A stretch of DNA of 64,000 nt from an uncultured Bacteroidia bacterium. Lineage in GTDB: Bacteria > Bacteroidota > Bacteroidia > Bacteroidales > Prolixibacteraceae. Within the stretch, counting starts at the first letter, position 1. The number at the start of each line of letters is the position of its first letter. The stretch lies in contig CAIXZH010000050.1 of NCBI GenBank assembly GCA_903923905.1, positions 1 to 64,000 of the forward strand. The letters are read 5' to 3'. A model generated the notes under the pieces. The model searched no databases, was not told where the DNA came from, and saw only the letters and a list, made by a program, of their open reading frames with translations. The translations under genes were made by a program, and so were the position numbers. Positions 38,093 through 48,067 of this stretch are shown one piece after another.

Positions 38093-39010
38093 CTACTTTA
38101 TATCATGCAAATCATATGGTGTCTCCTGGTAGACATAGTAATTGAGCCAGTTCAGGAAAAGGAGGTTGGCATGTGAACGCCAGCTCAGGACAGGCTCCTT
38201 CGAAGGATCATTATCCTTATAATAGTTTTTAGGCAAATCAATTGGAAGACCCTTCTCAAAGTCACGTTTGTATTCGCGGTTAAGGGTTCCCCGTGAATAT
38301 TCAGGATGACCGGTGATAAACAGTTGTTTCCCTTCGTTGGCCATAACCATGTGAACTCCGGCTTCATCTGATTGCGAAATCAGCTCAATTTCAGGTACAT
38401 TAAGAATATCACGGGCCAGAATCCGGGTATGTCGTGAGTGGGGAGCCCTGAAAATATCATCAAAACCACGGAATATCGGAAGCTTAGCCTCGGAATGGTG
38501 ATGATCAAAAACACCAAACATTTTCTTGTTTAACGGATATTTTTCAACACCATAAAAATAGTGAAGACCGGCCTGAGCAGCCCAGCAAATAAACATGGTA
38601 GAGGTGACATGGTGTTTTGTCCATTCAAATATCTCACAGATATCCTTCCAGTAATCAACCTCCTCAAAAGGAAGATGTTCAACCGGAGCCCCGGTAATGA
38701 TCATCCCATCATACTTATTCTCTTTGACTTCCGAAAAAGTATGATAAAAAGTGTTTAAATGGTCGAGGGAAGTATTCTTTGAGACATGACCTTCAATCTG
38801 CAGAAAGTCGATTTCGATCTGGATCGGGGAATTGGACAACAGCCGCAATAAATCGGTCTCAGTTGCGATCTTCAGAGGCATAAGATTGAGAATAATGATC
38901 TTTAGCGGACGGATATCCTGATGAGCCGCCTGGGTTTCATTCATTACAAAAATATTCTCCTTGCGCAGAAGATCGATAGCCGGAAGGCCGTCGGGAAGAT
39001 TTAATGGCAT
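38093..39010 (-). CDS. metA: Homoserine O-acyltransferase, MetA family (probably O-acetyltransferase)
   Basis: 305 residues. It activates homoserine for methionine synthesis. The catalytic Cys142 (MFICWAAQ) and the late His and Glu motif (TGHPEYSRGTLNREY) are present. Residue 111 in GAPVEHLPFEEVDYW is Glu. In the family Glu at this place goes with acetyl-CoA use (B. cereus type) and Gly with succinyl-CoA (E. coli type), so I predict O-acetylhomoserine as product. That agrees with the O-acetylhomoserine-dependent MetY encoded upstream on the same strand. The gene has its own probable promoter and a structured leader. Confidence 0.92.
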   Translation of the reverse strand: MPLNLPDGLPAIDLLRKENIFVMNETQAAHQDIRPLKIIILNLMPLKIATETDLLRLLSNSPIQIEIDFLQIEGHVSKNTSLDHLNTFYHTFSEVKENKYDGMIITGAPVEHLPFEEVDYWKDICEIFEWTKHHVTSTMFICWAAQAGLHYFYGVEKYPLNKKMFGVFDHHHSEAKLPIFRGFDDIFRAPHSRHTRILARDILNVPEIELISQSDEAGVHMVMANEGKQLFITGHPEYSRGTLNREYKRDFEKGLPIDLPKNYYKDNDPSKEPVLSWRSHANLLFLNWLNYYVYQETPYDLHDIK

Positions 39011-39030
39011 GTTACAATTTTTTAATTTAA

Positions 39031-39066
39031 TTCAGATGTTCATATTTGACTTAATTCAAATCTGAA
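39031..39066 (-). promoter_or_regulatory. Nested inverted repeat in the metA leader
   Basis: ATTTGA (39044-39049) and TCAAAT (39056-39061) form an inner stem. TTCAG (39031-39035) and CTGAA (39062-39066) form an outer stem, with an 8-base bulge on one side. It lies between the probable promoter and the metA ATG. I cannot match it to a known SAM riboswitch class. Confidence 0.4.
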
Positions 39067-39083
39067 CAGATTTTTTGAAAGAA

Positions 39084-39091
39084 CAAAGATA
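39084..39091 (-). promoter_or_regulatory. Putative -7 element of metA
   Basis: Minus-strand TATCTTTG fits TAnnTTTG and would give a leader of about 65 bases. The -33 region (TGG) is weak. Confidence 0.5.
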
Positions 39092-39175
39092 GATACTCAT
39101 ATAGTACGCCACCAGGAAAAGCCCAAATTTTCACCAAAATGCATTGCTTGTCATTAACATCTTAGTGCATCCTGA

Positions 39176-39260
39176 TGACTACTATATAACTCTTTTTCAT
39201 CACGCAAAGTCGCTAAGCCGCAAAGTTTTATTTCTCCGTGACTCCTGTATAACTCTTTTT
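39176..39260. repeat. Imperfect 22-bp direct repeat flanking a CGCAAAG stretch
   Basis: TGACTACTATATAACTCTTTTT (39176-39197) recurs at 39239-39260 with two differences. Between the copies is the low-complexity ACGCAAAGTCGCTAAGCCGCAAAG stretch of a kind often seen between Bacteroidota genes. Confidence 0.6.
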
Positions 39261-39280
39261 ATATCGGACTCTAAGATTCA

Positions 39281-39457
39281 AAGGTGCAGAGCACCGTTTA
39301 TATTTGTAGACCAAGGATTAAATGTATTCAAACAAGGTACAGGGTACCGCAACTTCTTCTTTATAAATTGTTTGAATAGGAATAATATGTCGGTACGCTG
39401 TACCTCCCAATAACGGTAATTCACTTTTTCTACAAATCTTGCGGTACTCTGTACCTT
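39281..39457. repeat. MITE-like element with inverted ends and four GGTRC-N3-GYACC palindromes
   Basis: Palindromes GGTGCAGAGCACC (39283-39295), GGTACAGGGTACC (39336-39348), GGTACGCTGTACC (39392-39404) and GGTACTCTGTACC (39443-39455) are spaced 53, 56 and 51 bases apart. The ends mirror each other: AAGGTGCAGAGCACCG then ATTTGTAGA (39302-39310) on the left, and TCTACAAAT (39429-39437) then the matching arm on the right. A further 11-bp inverted pair, TATTCAAACAA (39325-39335) and TTGTTTGAATA (39368-39378), lies inside. There is no coding frame. I see no clear target-site duplication. Confidence 0.65.
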
Positions 39458-39538
39458 TTTCTTATAGAATCATCCTCAAAAGTTATCTGTTTTGATGTTG
39501 GAGTTTCACAACTCCCGGATACTTTGCGTGAGTTTTAA

Positions 39539-40946
<1,408 letters not shown>

Positions 40947-40960
40947 TGGATACTAGTTAA

Positions 40961-42355
40961 CTATACTGATGGAGAAATTGTTTCAAAAAATTCCTCATGG
41001 ATAGCTTTAACTGCAGGAATACAGTCATTTTTCCGGACCAGAAAATAGCAGACAATTGGAGATGCTCCCAGGCAACTCATCATCACATTTATCCCATTAC
41101 TTGCCAGGGCTGTAAAAATACGTGCTGCCACTCCGTAATTTTCGGCAATTCCATTTCCAACTGTTGCGACAACAGCAATATCCTCGATAATCTGTACACG
41201 CCCGACAGCCGAAAGTTCTATTGCACTTACTACGGAGTAGGCAGTTTTCAGGTCTTTCTTCGCAATTAAAATGTTAATCGATATTTGAGAAGTGAGTACA
41301 GAATTTATATTTATGCCTGCCAGATGCAACGCCGTAGTAACTTTCGCCAGTATACCCGGTTTTGCACCAACACCTGAGCCTTTTAATTTCAGAATGCCAA
41401 AATCTTCACTGGATGTAACGCTTTTTACTACTCCTTTAGTGACTATTTTTTCTGCATTTACCACAGATCGAGGGTTTTCCAGATCCGAATCCCCGAAAAT
41501 ATTAAAGATTCTGATCGGAATATGAGGTGAAGATAAAGGTTCAACTGTACGAGGATGTAGAATCTTAGCTCCAAAATAGGCTAATTCTGCAGCCTCATTA
41601 TAGGTTAGCTGACTAATTTGTACCGGATTATCTACTGTTTTTGGATCAGCACTTAAAAACCCATTGACATCTTTCCAGATATCTAATGAAGGGGCACCAA
41701 GACAACGGGCAATTGATGCAGCAGAATAGTCACTGCCTCCACGTCCGAAGAGGGTTGTTTTACCTTCCGGAGAGAGTCCGTAAAACCCGGGAACAACGTA
41801 GACCAGGTCACCGGATAGCGCTTCACGGACTTTTGCTGTTGATTTCACAAAATCTACAGAAGCCGTACCAAACTCGCCATCCGTGATCAATCCAATAGAT
41901 TCCGGAAGGGCAACCTTCGTTTCGATCCCTTCAAAATTGAGAATACCTGCCAGAAATACCGCTGAAATACGTTCTCCATAAGCCTGCACATGATCTTCAA
42001 GTGCCGGAGAGGCATCCCCCGTTAGTGCAATCCCCTGAAGATATCTTCCAAGTTCCTCCAGTAGGGCACTTATCTCTGATAAGATCCGATTTATCACATT
42101 CGTATCGCCAACATGCAACTCAAGGGTCTCCCTTTTAAGACTTAACAGATAATCAATAGTTTTTTGGGCAATCGACTCATCGTGACGTGCTTTATTCAGT
42201 GAATCAATCAGATAATTGGTGACACCATAAAATGCGGAAACGACAACTACCACAGGTCCTTCATATTTTTTGATAACCCGAATAATATTTCCAATATCCT
42301 CCTTACATTTAAGGTTGGATCCGCCGAATTTAACGACAGCTTTAGGCATACTCAT
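40961..42355 (-). CDS. lysC: Aspartate kinase
   Basis: About 464 residues, monofunctional. It phosphorylates aspartate, the first step to lysine, threonine and methionine. The start VVKFGGSNL is the family signature; the GRGGSDYSAASIA and DIWKDVNGFLSADPK motifs follow. Two ACT domains end the protein (about 310-464; LKGSGVGAKPGILAKVTTAL and VATVGNGIAENYGVAARIF) and give feedback control. The frame is open to 42394, but the family start fits the ATG at 42355 (or the one at 42349). Confidence 0.93.
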   Translation of the reverse strand: MSMPKAVVKFGGSNLKCKEDIGNIIRVIKKYEGPVVVVVSAFYGVTNYLIDSLNKARHDESIAQKTIDYLLSLKRETLELHVGDTNVINRILSEISALLEELGRYLQGIALTGDASPALEDHVQAYGERISAVFLAGILNFEGIETKVALPESIGLITDGEFGTASVDFVKSTAKVREALSGDLVYVVPGFYGLSPEGKTTLFGRGGSDYSAASIARCLGAPSLDIWKDVNGFLSADPKTVDNPVQISQLTYNEAAELAYFGAKILHPRTVEPLSSPHIPIRIFNIFGDSDLENPRSVVNAEKIVTKGVVKSVTSSEDFGILKLKGSGVGAKPGILAKVTTALHLAGININSVLTSQISINILIAKKDLKTAYSVVSAIELSAVGRVQIIEDIAVVATVGNGIAENYGVAARIFTALASNGINVMMSCLGASPIVCYFLVRKNDCIPAVKAIHEEFFETISPSV

Positions 42356-42630
42356 GCAATTTAAAATAATGTTTAAAATAGGGAATTGCTCCAAAGGAAC
42401 ATTTAGATAAAGCCTTCAAACAGGTTTTGCCCGTAGGAAGGCTATCGCATATCCATAGACATGGAGCGGATTAAAGATTCATTATAAAGAAAACCGGAGA
42501 AACATGGCTGCTTCCCCCTAGCAAAAATAACACTATTTAAGTTTTCTCGTTTCATCCTGACTACTCAGCTAAAGTTGAATTTTATCCTCCGACAAACTTA
42601 GCGAGCGGAATTTAGATTTCCAAATATCTT

Positions 42631-42996
42631 TTAATTATTCTTTTTGATCTTTGACAGAAAGGCATCCGCCATCTTCCTTCCACGAAATTTGGCCCTCTCA
42701 GCGACGATTCCCTCAAAATTGGCCTCAATAGTTTCGTTCCAGATTATTAACCATCTTTCAAAATGGTGTTCGTCAATATTCATCCCAAAATGAATCGGAA
42801 CAGGATTCCCAAAATAATCGGGTCGTCGCAGTAATACAGTATGCCAAAAACGATAAAGCTTTTGGTGATGCATCTCCCACCGACCTGAAAGTCGGACATT
42901 AAATATAGGTCCGATCATGGAATCCTGCTGCACCACATTATAAAACTGGTCGACCAGAAACTCTATATCCTTTAACGTTGTAATGTCCTTCTTCAT
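42631..42996 (-). CDS. Truncated haemoglobin, group III
   Basis: 121 residues, two-on-two globin. The proximal haem His is in HHFERWLIIW (about 77-78), and the B10 Tyr is about 19 in FYN. The absence of the GG motifs of group I and the HFxRWL signature indicate group III. Such globins bind O2 or NO in microaerobic bacteria. It is followed on the other strand by an aldo/keto reductase, with divergent starts about 130 bases apart. Confidence 0.9.
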   Translation of the reverse strand: MKKDITTLKDIEFLVDQFYNVVQQDSMIGPIFNVRLSGRWEMHHQKLYRFWHTVLLRRPDYFGNPVPIHFGMNIDEHHFERWLIIWNETIEANFEGIVAERAKFRGRKMADAFLSKIKKNN

Positions 42997-43055
42997 AGAT
43001 TGCCTGTTGGGTCAAATTTCATGATTTTATGGTTATCAATCAAATTTTGAAGAAC

Positions 43056-43063
43056 TATATTTG
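43056..43063 (+). promoter_or_regulatory. Putative -7 element of the aldo/keto reductase gene
   Basis: TATATTTG, a perfect TAnnTTTG, 62 bases before the ATG at 43125. The -33 region is weak. It argues against a start at 43029, which would lie upstream of it. Confidence 0.5.
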
Positions 43064-43124
43064 GGAATTATTCATTCCAAAAGGGAAAGCGATTTGTTTA
43101 AGCAATAAATATTTCTATATAACC

Positions 43125-43958
43125 ATGATAATAAATGACTTAAAAGGAACCGTTCAATTGTCAAACGGGGTAAGTATGCCCTGCTTTGGGTTAGGTGTAT
43201 TCAAGACTCAGGAAGGTTCGGAGGTAGAGAATGCGGTAAAATGGGCTCTGGAGGCCGGTTACCGTCATATTGATACTGCGGCAATTTATAGGAATGAACG
43301 AGGTGTAGGAAATGCGGTAAGGGCCAGTGGCATTCCCCGAAATGAGCTGTTTATCACAACTAAGTTATGGAACGACAATCAGCGAAACGACACTGTTATG
43401 GCGGGATTTGAGGAAAGTCTCGGATTACTTCAGACTGATTATATCGATTTGTACCTGATACACTGGCCTGTGAAGGGAAAATTCACGGCAACATGGAAGG
43501 TCATGGAGGATATTTATCGCTCCGGAAGAGTCCGCGCAATTGGTGTGAGTAATTTTTTGCAACATCATCTTGAAGATTTGTTCAGAATAGCAGATATTAA
43601 GCCGATGGTCAACCAGGTGGAATGCCATCCTTACCTTGTTCAACAGCAATTGATCGATTTCTGCCATGCTCATCACATGGTTTATGAAGCCTGGAGCCCG
43701 ATTATGCGGGGGAAAGTCAATGATATTCCACTCTTGGAAGAACTTTCTGATAAATACCATAAATCACAAGTACAGATTGTTCTAAGATGGGATTTACAAA
43801 AAGGGATTGTGACGATTCCGAAATCGGTCCATCAGGAGCGGATACGTCATAATGCCGATATTTTTGATTTTGAGTTGTCGGCTGAAGATATGGATTTGAT
43901 CGATAAATTGGATAAAAACCATCATTTTGGAGCTCATCCAGATAATTTTACCTTTTAA
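43125..43958 (+). CDS. Aldo/keto reductase
   Basis: 277 residues, NADPH-dependent carbonyl reductase of the (beta/alpha)8 superfamily. The catalytic tetrad is visible: Asp50 and Tyr55 (HIDTAAIYRNERGVG), Lys80 (FITTKLW) and His113 (LYLIHWP). The frame extends upstream to 43029, but those residues are not family-like, and the family N-terminus VQLSNGVSMPCFGLGVF fits the ATG at 43125. The 2,5-diketo-gluconate reductase-like subfamily is likely; the physiological substrate is unknown. Confidence 0.92.
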   Translation: MIINDLKGTVQLSNGVSMPCFGLGVFKTQEGSEVENAVKWALEAGYRHIDTAAIYRNERGVGNAVRASGIPRNELFITTKLWNDNQRNDTVMAGFEESLGLLQTDYIDLYLIHWPVKGKFTATWKVMEDIYRSGRVRAIGVSNFLQHHLEDLFRIADIKPMVNQVECHPYLVQQQLIDFCHAHHMVYEAWSPIMRGKVNDIPLLEELSDKYHKSQVQIVLRWDLQKGIVTIPKSVHQERIRHNADIFDFELSAEDMDLIDKLDKNHHFGAHPDNFTF

Positions 43959-43996
43959 ACAGACCCCAAAAGTTTTAAAATCCTTCGGGGTCTGTT
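43958..43996. terminator. Shared hairpin between convergent AKR and cfa genes
   Basis: AACAGACCCC (43958-43967) and GGGGTCTGTT (43987-43996) form a perfect 10-bp stem. It overlaps the last base of the reductase stop and two bases of the cfa stop codon. Confidence 0.65.
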
Positions 43997-45113
43997 ATCT
44001 AACCGATTGATAACCGCCTGGCACCCCATTCCTGGAGAGTACTATCTGCCATAACTGACAACGTCTTGACCTGAATGCCGCGGCGGCTGAAAGTAGATAG
44101 TATTTCCACATCCTGTAAAAGCGTTCCGACAGGTCGCTTTTCAATTTGTCCCAGTTATTTACGAAATTTTCATGCCAGGCCATCAGCGTCCTGTCGTAGT
44201 CAGGCCCAAAATTATGCCAATCTTCCAGAACAAAAAGTTTTTCAAATGCATTGGATAGTTGGCTGGCCGAGGGGATCATCCCATTTGGGAAAATATATTT
44301 ATTCGTCCATGGATCTGTTGCTTTGGCAGGTTCCATATGGCCAATGGTATGTAGAAGAAATAAACCATCCTCTTCAAGACATCTGCCGGCAACCTTAAAA
44401 AAGGTATTGTAATTCCGGTAACCTACATGTTCAACCATTCCAACACTTACAATCCGGTCAAACTTCTCCTTCATATTCCGGTAATCCATCAGCCTGAAAT
44501 CAACCGGAAGCCCATCACATAATCGTTGGCCAAGTTGCACCTGCTCCCTGGAAATAGTAATTCCCGTAACCTCAACCTGGTATTTTGAAGCAGCATATTT
44601 ACCAAACGGTCCCCAGCCACAGCCAATATCAAGAATTCGCATACCGGGTTTGAGATAAAGTTTACGGCAGATTAAATCAAGTTTATTTTCCTGCGCTTCA
44701 TCCAGATTGGTGGCATCTTTCCAATAACCGCAACTATAATTCATCCGACGGTCAAGCATACTTTCAAAAAGATCATTGCCCAGATCATAATGCTTTTCAC
44801 CAATGATGAATGCCCTTCGTCTGGATTGCAAGTTGATAAACTTATCAGTAAAAAGCTTCATAAGTAATGAAAATTTCAACCGAATTTTTTCATCCAAACG
44901 GGCAACTAAAATCCGGTGTATCAATTCATCAATTTTTTCAGCTTCCCACCACCCATCCATATAGGATTCCCCCAATCCCAGTTCACCTTCAGTTAGAGCT
45001 CTGCGGTAAAAATCCTTGTTATGAATCCGGATATCCCACGGATTACTACCATCAACCTTCACACCTGCCAAACCCAAAAACTCGGCTGTTATCTTCTCGT
45101 AACTATTTCCCAT
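43995..45113 (-). CDS. cfa: Cyclopropane-fatty-acyl-phospholipid synthase
   Basis: 372 residues. It transfers methylene from S-adenosylmethionine to unsaturated acyl chains of membrane lipids. The SAM-binding motif LDIGCGWGPF is at about 161-170, and the NYSCGYW segment holds the family active-site Cys (about 128). The VSVGMVEHVGYRNY and LLHTIGH motifs are intact. Length is that of the E. coli enzyme. It is monocistronic. Confidence 0.94.
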   Translation of the reverse strand: MGNSYEKITAEFLGLAGVKVDGSNPWDIRIHNKDFYRRALTEGELGLGESYMDGWWEAEKIDELIHRILVARLDEKIRLKFSLLMKLFTDKFINLQSRRRAFIIGEKHYDLGNDLFESMLDRRMNYSCGYWKDATNLDEAQENKLDLICRKLYLKPGMRILDIGCGWGPFGKYAASKYQVEVTGITISREQVQLGQRLCDGLPVDFRLMDYRNMKEKFDRIVSVGMVEHVGYRNYNTFFKVAGRCLEEDGLFLLHTIGHMEPAKATDPWTNKYIFPNGMIPSASQLSNAFEKLFVLEDWHNFGPDYDRTLMAWHENFVNNWDKLKSDLSERFYRMWKYYLLSAAAAFRSRRCQLWQIVLSRNGVPGGYQSVR

Positions 45114-45228
45114 AATATAATCCCTTAAATATTAAAATTTTGTCTTTATTCCTTCAAAGTTTGATGGCAGAAATTTTTAACCTTTAAGTACCGTATTATT
45201 TTAAATATGAGCTATTTTTAAGGTGATA

Positions 45229-45714
45229 TCAGTCCAATTTGGCTAACAGGACGACATAATTTTCGCCATACTTTTTGGCACATTTAGGGCAGGTTGTATA
45301 CCACATATAGATCTTTCCGTACTTATACCCCTTTGAGTTTAAAATGCTTTTAAAATTAGTACACCATTTTCCTGTTTCCTGGAAAGGACCTTCATAAACT
45401 TTGCAGTAAAATTTGCCGCTGATAGTCACATTTTCAGTGCCCGGTATCTCTTTATTGACTGCCAGATAAAGATCCATATTCCATTTTGAGGTTTGATCTG
45501 ACAGGCAAAGGTAATCAGGCATTTCTGCTCCGGCAGTGGCCAGACTTTTGCCAAACCGTTTCATAACACGGCCAAAATTAAGAGGCATGTAAAACAAAGT
45601 AAAGACACGGTCTTTAACGAATTTTTTATTCTCCCATTGCAGAATTTTTTCGTCCCATGGGGCAGGATCAAATTTTGGACAGCAAATTGTCTCTTCTTCA
45701 GATTGAGTTTTCAT
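45229..45714 (-). CDS. Conserved protein of unknown function (often annotated only as hydrolase)
   Basis: 161 residues, cytosolic, no signal peptide. It has an N-terminal CCPKFDPAPWDEK segment and a C-terminal TTCPKCAKKYGENYVV segment; the cysteine pairs might bind a metal. The middle VSKWNMDLYLAVNKEIP-like stretch recalls GyrI/SOUL-like effector-binding folds, but that is only an impression. I remember close relatives in many Bacteroidota and Firmicutes without a proven function. The ATG at 45714 has GGAG seven bases upstream; an in-frame ATG at 45726 overlaps that site. Confidence 0.7.
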   Translation of the reverse strand: MKTQSEEETICCPKFDPAPWDEKILQWENKKFVKDRVFTLFYMPLNFGRVMKRFGKSLATAGAEMPDYLCLSDQTSKWNMDLYLAVNKEIPGTENVTISGKFYCKVYEGPFQETGKWCTNFKSILNSKGYKYGKIYMWYTTCPKCAKKYGENYVVLLAKLD

Positions 45715-45875
45715 AATAATCTCCATTTAAAAAATCATTTAACACTCAAATAAAAATAATCTCGCTAATAAGAACTACCTTGCATTCTGGTTTTCAATCT
45801 TCTTAAGATAGAAATTAACTCAAAGTTACGCTATTGCCAGATTAATTGTGTGAAAACAGCCTGAAAAATTAAAAC

Positions 45876-45914
45876 AAAAAGAGGGTATCTCAAAGATTGA
45901 GATACCCTCTTTTT
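45876..45914. terminator. Strong bidirectional terminator near ychF
   Basis: An 18-bp perfect stem, AAAAAGAGGGTATCTCAA (45876-45893) and its complement (45897-45914), with a 3-base loop and T-runs on both strands. It serves ychF, whose stop is at 45957. Confidence 0.85.
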
Positions 45915-45956
45915 GGTATTAAAACCAAAGGTTTGCCTCTGTAAAATTACTTCATT

Positions 45957-47057
45957 TTATACATTGAATCTGAAGTGCATTATGTCGCTATCCTGAACAA
46001 CATATTCCTTCCCCTCGATATAGATTTTCCCAACCTCCCGGCAGGCAGCCTCTGAACCAAGTTTCACATAATCATCATACTTAATAACTTCAGCCCGAAT
46101 AAACCCTTTTTCAAAATCGCTGTGGATAATTCCAGCTGCTTTTGGCGCCTTAATCCCTTTGACAAAGGTCCAGGCCCGGCTTTCATCGGCTCCGGTCGTA
46201 AAATAGGTCTGAAGATTGAGCAATTTGTAAGCTGAATGGATCAGTTTATTGACCCCCGGTTCATCAAGTCCGAGATCTTCGAGAAAAAGTTGCTTCTCTT
46301 CATAACTCTCCAGTCCGGCAATGTCGGCTTCGGTTGCTGCAGCAATAATCAGTATTTCAGCATTTTCATCAGTAACAGCCTCTTCAAATTGCCGGGTGAA
46401 TTTATTCCCTTTTGCTGCCGAGGATTCGTCGACGTTGCAAACATAAAGAACAGGCTTTTTGGTCAGCAGAAAGAAATCGTGGATAAGCGCCTCTTCATCT
46501 TCGGTTAATTCTAAGGTTCTGGCACTTTTACCGGTTAGCAAGACCGATCTTAATCTTTCTGCAATGGCAACTGTTTTCTGGGCAATTTTATCATTTCCTA
46601 CCTTTGCCTGCTTTTGCAATTTGGCGATCCTGTTCTCGACCGTTTCCAGGTCCTTTAATTGTAATTCGATATCAATCACCTCTTTATCACGGACAGGATT
46701 GATAGAGCCATCAACATGAATGATATTTTCATTCTCAAAGCAGCGGATAACATGGATAATTGCATCAACTTCACGGATATTTGCCAGGAACTGATTACCG
46801 AGTCCTTCTCCCTTGCTGGCCCCTTTTACAAGTCCGGCAATATCAACAATTTCAACAGTTGTTGGAACGACCCGCTTAGGCTTATCAATTTCAGCCAGTT
46901 TGATCAGTCTTTTATCCGGAACGGTGATTACCCCAATATTGGGTTCGATCGTACAAAAAGGAAAATTTGCTGCCTGCGCTTTTGCATTCGAAAGGCAATT
47001 AAAAAGTGTCGATTTCCCGACATTGGGAAGTCCGACGATTCCACACTGTAAAGCCAT
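45957..47057 (-). CDS. ychF: YchF/Obg-family ATPase
   Basis: 366 residues, ribosome-associated P-loop NTPase. The G1 motif GLPNVGKST is at about 8-16, the G3 region is DIAGLVKGASKGEGLG, and the base-recognition motif is NVDE instead of NKxD, which in this family means ATP rather than GTP. The C-terminal TGS-like domain ends HFRFNV. A minus-strand TAATTTTG at 47084-47091 is a possible -7 element. Confidence 0.95.
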   Translation of the reverse strand: MALQCGIVGLPNVGKSTLFNCLSNAKAQAANFPFCTIEPNIGVITVPDKRLIKLAEIDKPKRVVPTTVEIVDIAGLVKGASKGEGLGNQFLANIREVDAIIHVIRCFENENIIHVDGSINPVRDKEVIDIELQLKDLETVENRIAKLQKQAKVGNDKIAQKTVAIAERLRSVLLTGKSARTLELTEDEEALIHDFFLLTKKPVLYVCNVDESSAAKGNKFTRQFEEAVTDENAEILIIAAATEADIAGLESYEEKQLFLEDLGLDEPGVNKLIHSAYKLLNLQTYFTTGADESRAWTFVKGIKAPKAAGIIHSDFEKGFIRAEVIKYDDYVKLGSEAACREVGKIYIEGKEYVVQDSDIMHFRFNV

Positions 47058-47083
47058 TATAAATACGGTATATTTTAATCGGA

Positions 47084-47091
47084 CAAAATTA
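47084..47091 (-). promoter_or_regulatory. Putative -7 element of ychF
   Basis: Minus-strand TAATTTTG fits TAnnTTTG, 26 bases before the ATG. No -33 match at 19 bases. Confidence 0.4.
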
Positions 47092-47201
47092 CTAATTTAG
47101 CTGAGAAATCTTACCTGAGTTCTCGCTAAGAAACAAACATGAGAATGCCAAACAGATAATCTGGGAGCCAATAGTAACAATAACCAAAAACTACATTGTC
47201 T

Positions 47202-48002
47202 ATGAAGAATATCTTCTACTTATTTTTGATTTTAAATTTTATATCAATTACCGGATTTAGCCAGGACCGGATAATCAAAGTAACCCGTGATACGATCAAA
47301 TGTCAAATCAAGGAGATCGGGGATGATGAAGTAAAATATACTCAGCAGAATCTTTATGGTGATGTGGTTTTTGGTATAGATAAAAACAAAATTCACCAGA
47401 TCATTTTCAGTGACGGGAAAGAGGTTAAAATCAAAGATTCGATGTACGACTCGGAACAATACGAAAAGCAGCATAAGAATGCTGTCAAAGTAGGATTTTT
47501 ATCCCCTTTATTTGGGGCAACGAGTTTTACATTCGAACATAATCTAAAGCCGGGTAGCAGTATTGAGGCAACATTGGGTATCATCGGACTTGGAGATAAT
47601 ATTAATGGTGATTCTTCAGAAGGTATATATCTCAAATTTGGCTATAAATTCATCAAAAGTCCAGACTATTATTTTAAGGGGACCCGGTATGCCCATATTT
47701 TAAAAGGGACTTATATCAGACCCGAGATATCGCTTTTAACTTATAGTGAAATACCAAATATTGACAACTATTATACTTCTGGCAGCGGCGCAAGAGAAAC
47801 GGTTACGATGTTTGCCATTATGCTTAATACCGGTAAACAATGGATTGTGAACAACCGCTTTTTATTCGACTGGTTCATTGGAGGCGGTTATGGATTTGGA
47901 GATGCAAAAAATAGTAACGCATTTAGGTTTACATTTTTAGGAGGAGGAACAGATTCCAAGTTAGTACTTACTTCCGGGATCAGGATAGGTGTTTTATTTT
48001 AG
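47202..48002 (+). CDS. Exported protein, probable outer-membrane beta-barrel
   Basis: 266 residues. A signal peptide (about 1-20, ending FSQ) precedes a short globular part (about 22-85) with the VTRDTIKCQIKEIGDDEVKYT start seen in many Bacteroidota outer-membrane-associated proteins. The remainder alternates polar and aromatic residues and ends with ...RIGVLF, consistent with a small beta-barrel. The ATG at 47202 is preferred to a TTG two codons earlier. Function unknown. It precedes the ECF sigma operon by 65 bases and may be read with it. Confidence 0.65.
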   Translation: MKNIFYLFLILNFISITGFSQDRIIKVTRDTIKCQIKEIGDDEVKYTQQNLYGDVVFGIDKNKIHQIIFSDGKEVKIKDSMYDSEQYEKQHKNAVKVGFLSPLFGATSFTFEHNLKPGSSIEATLGIIGLGDNINGDSSEGIYLKFGYKFIKSPDYYFKGTRYAHILKGTYIRPEISLLTYSEIPNIDNYYTSGSGARETVTMFAIMLNTGKQWIVNNRFLFDWFIGGGYGFGDAKNSNAFRFTFLGGGTDSKLVLTSGIRIGVLF

Positions 48003-48067
48003 AATTAAACCTTTTTCGGAATAAAGAGTCTTAATGACAGAATATCATACAATTGTGGGTAGCTAAA

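Noticed and set aside
39011-39140. SAM riboswitch upstream of metA
   Set aside because: The leader is too short and lacks the conserved cores of the SAM classes I know.
39281-39457. CRISPR array
   Set aside because: Only a 13-bp palindrome repeats, with sequence changes, and no cas genes are present.
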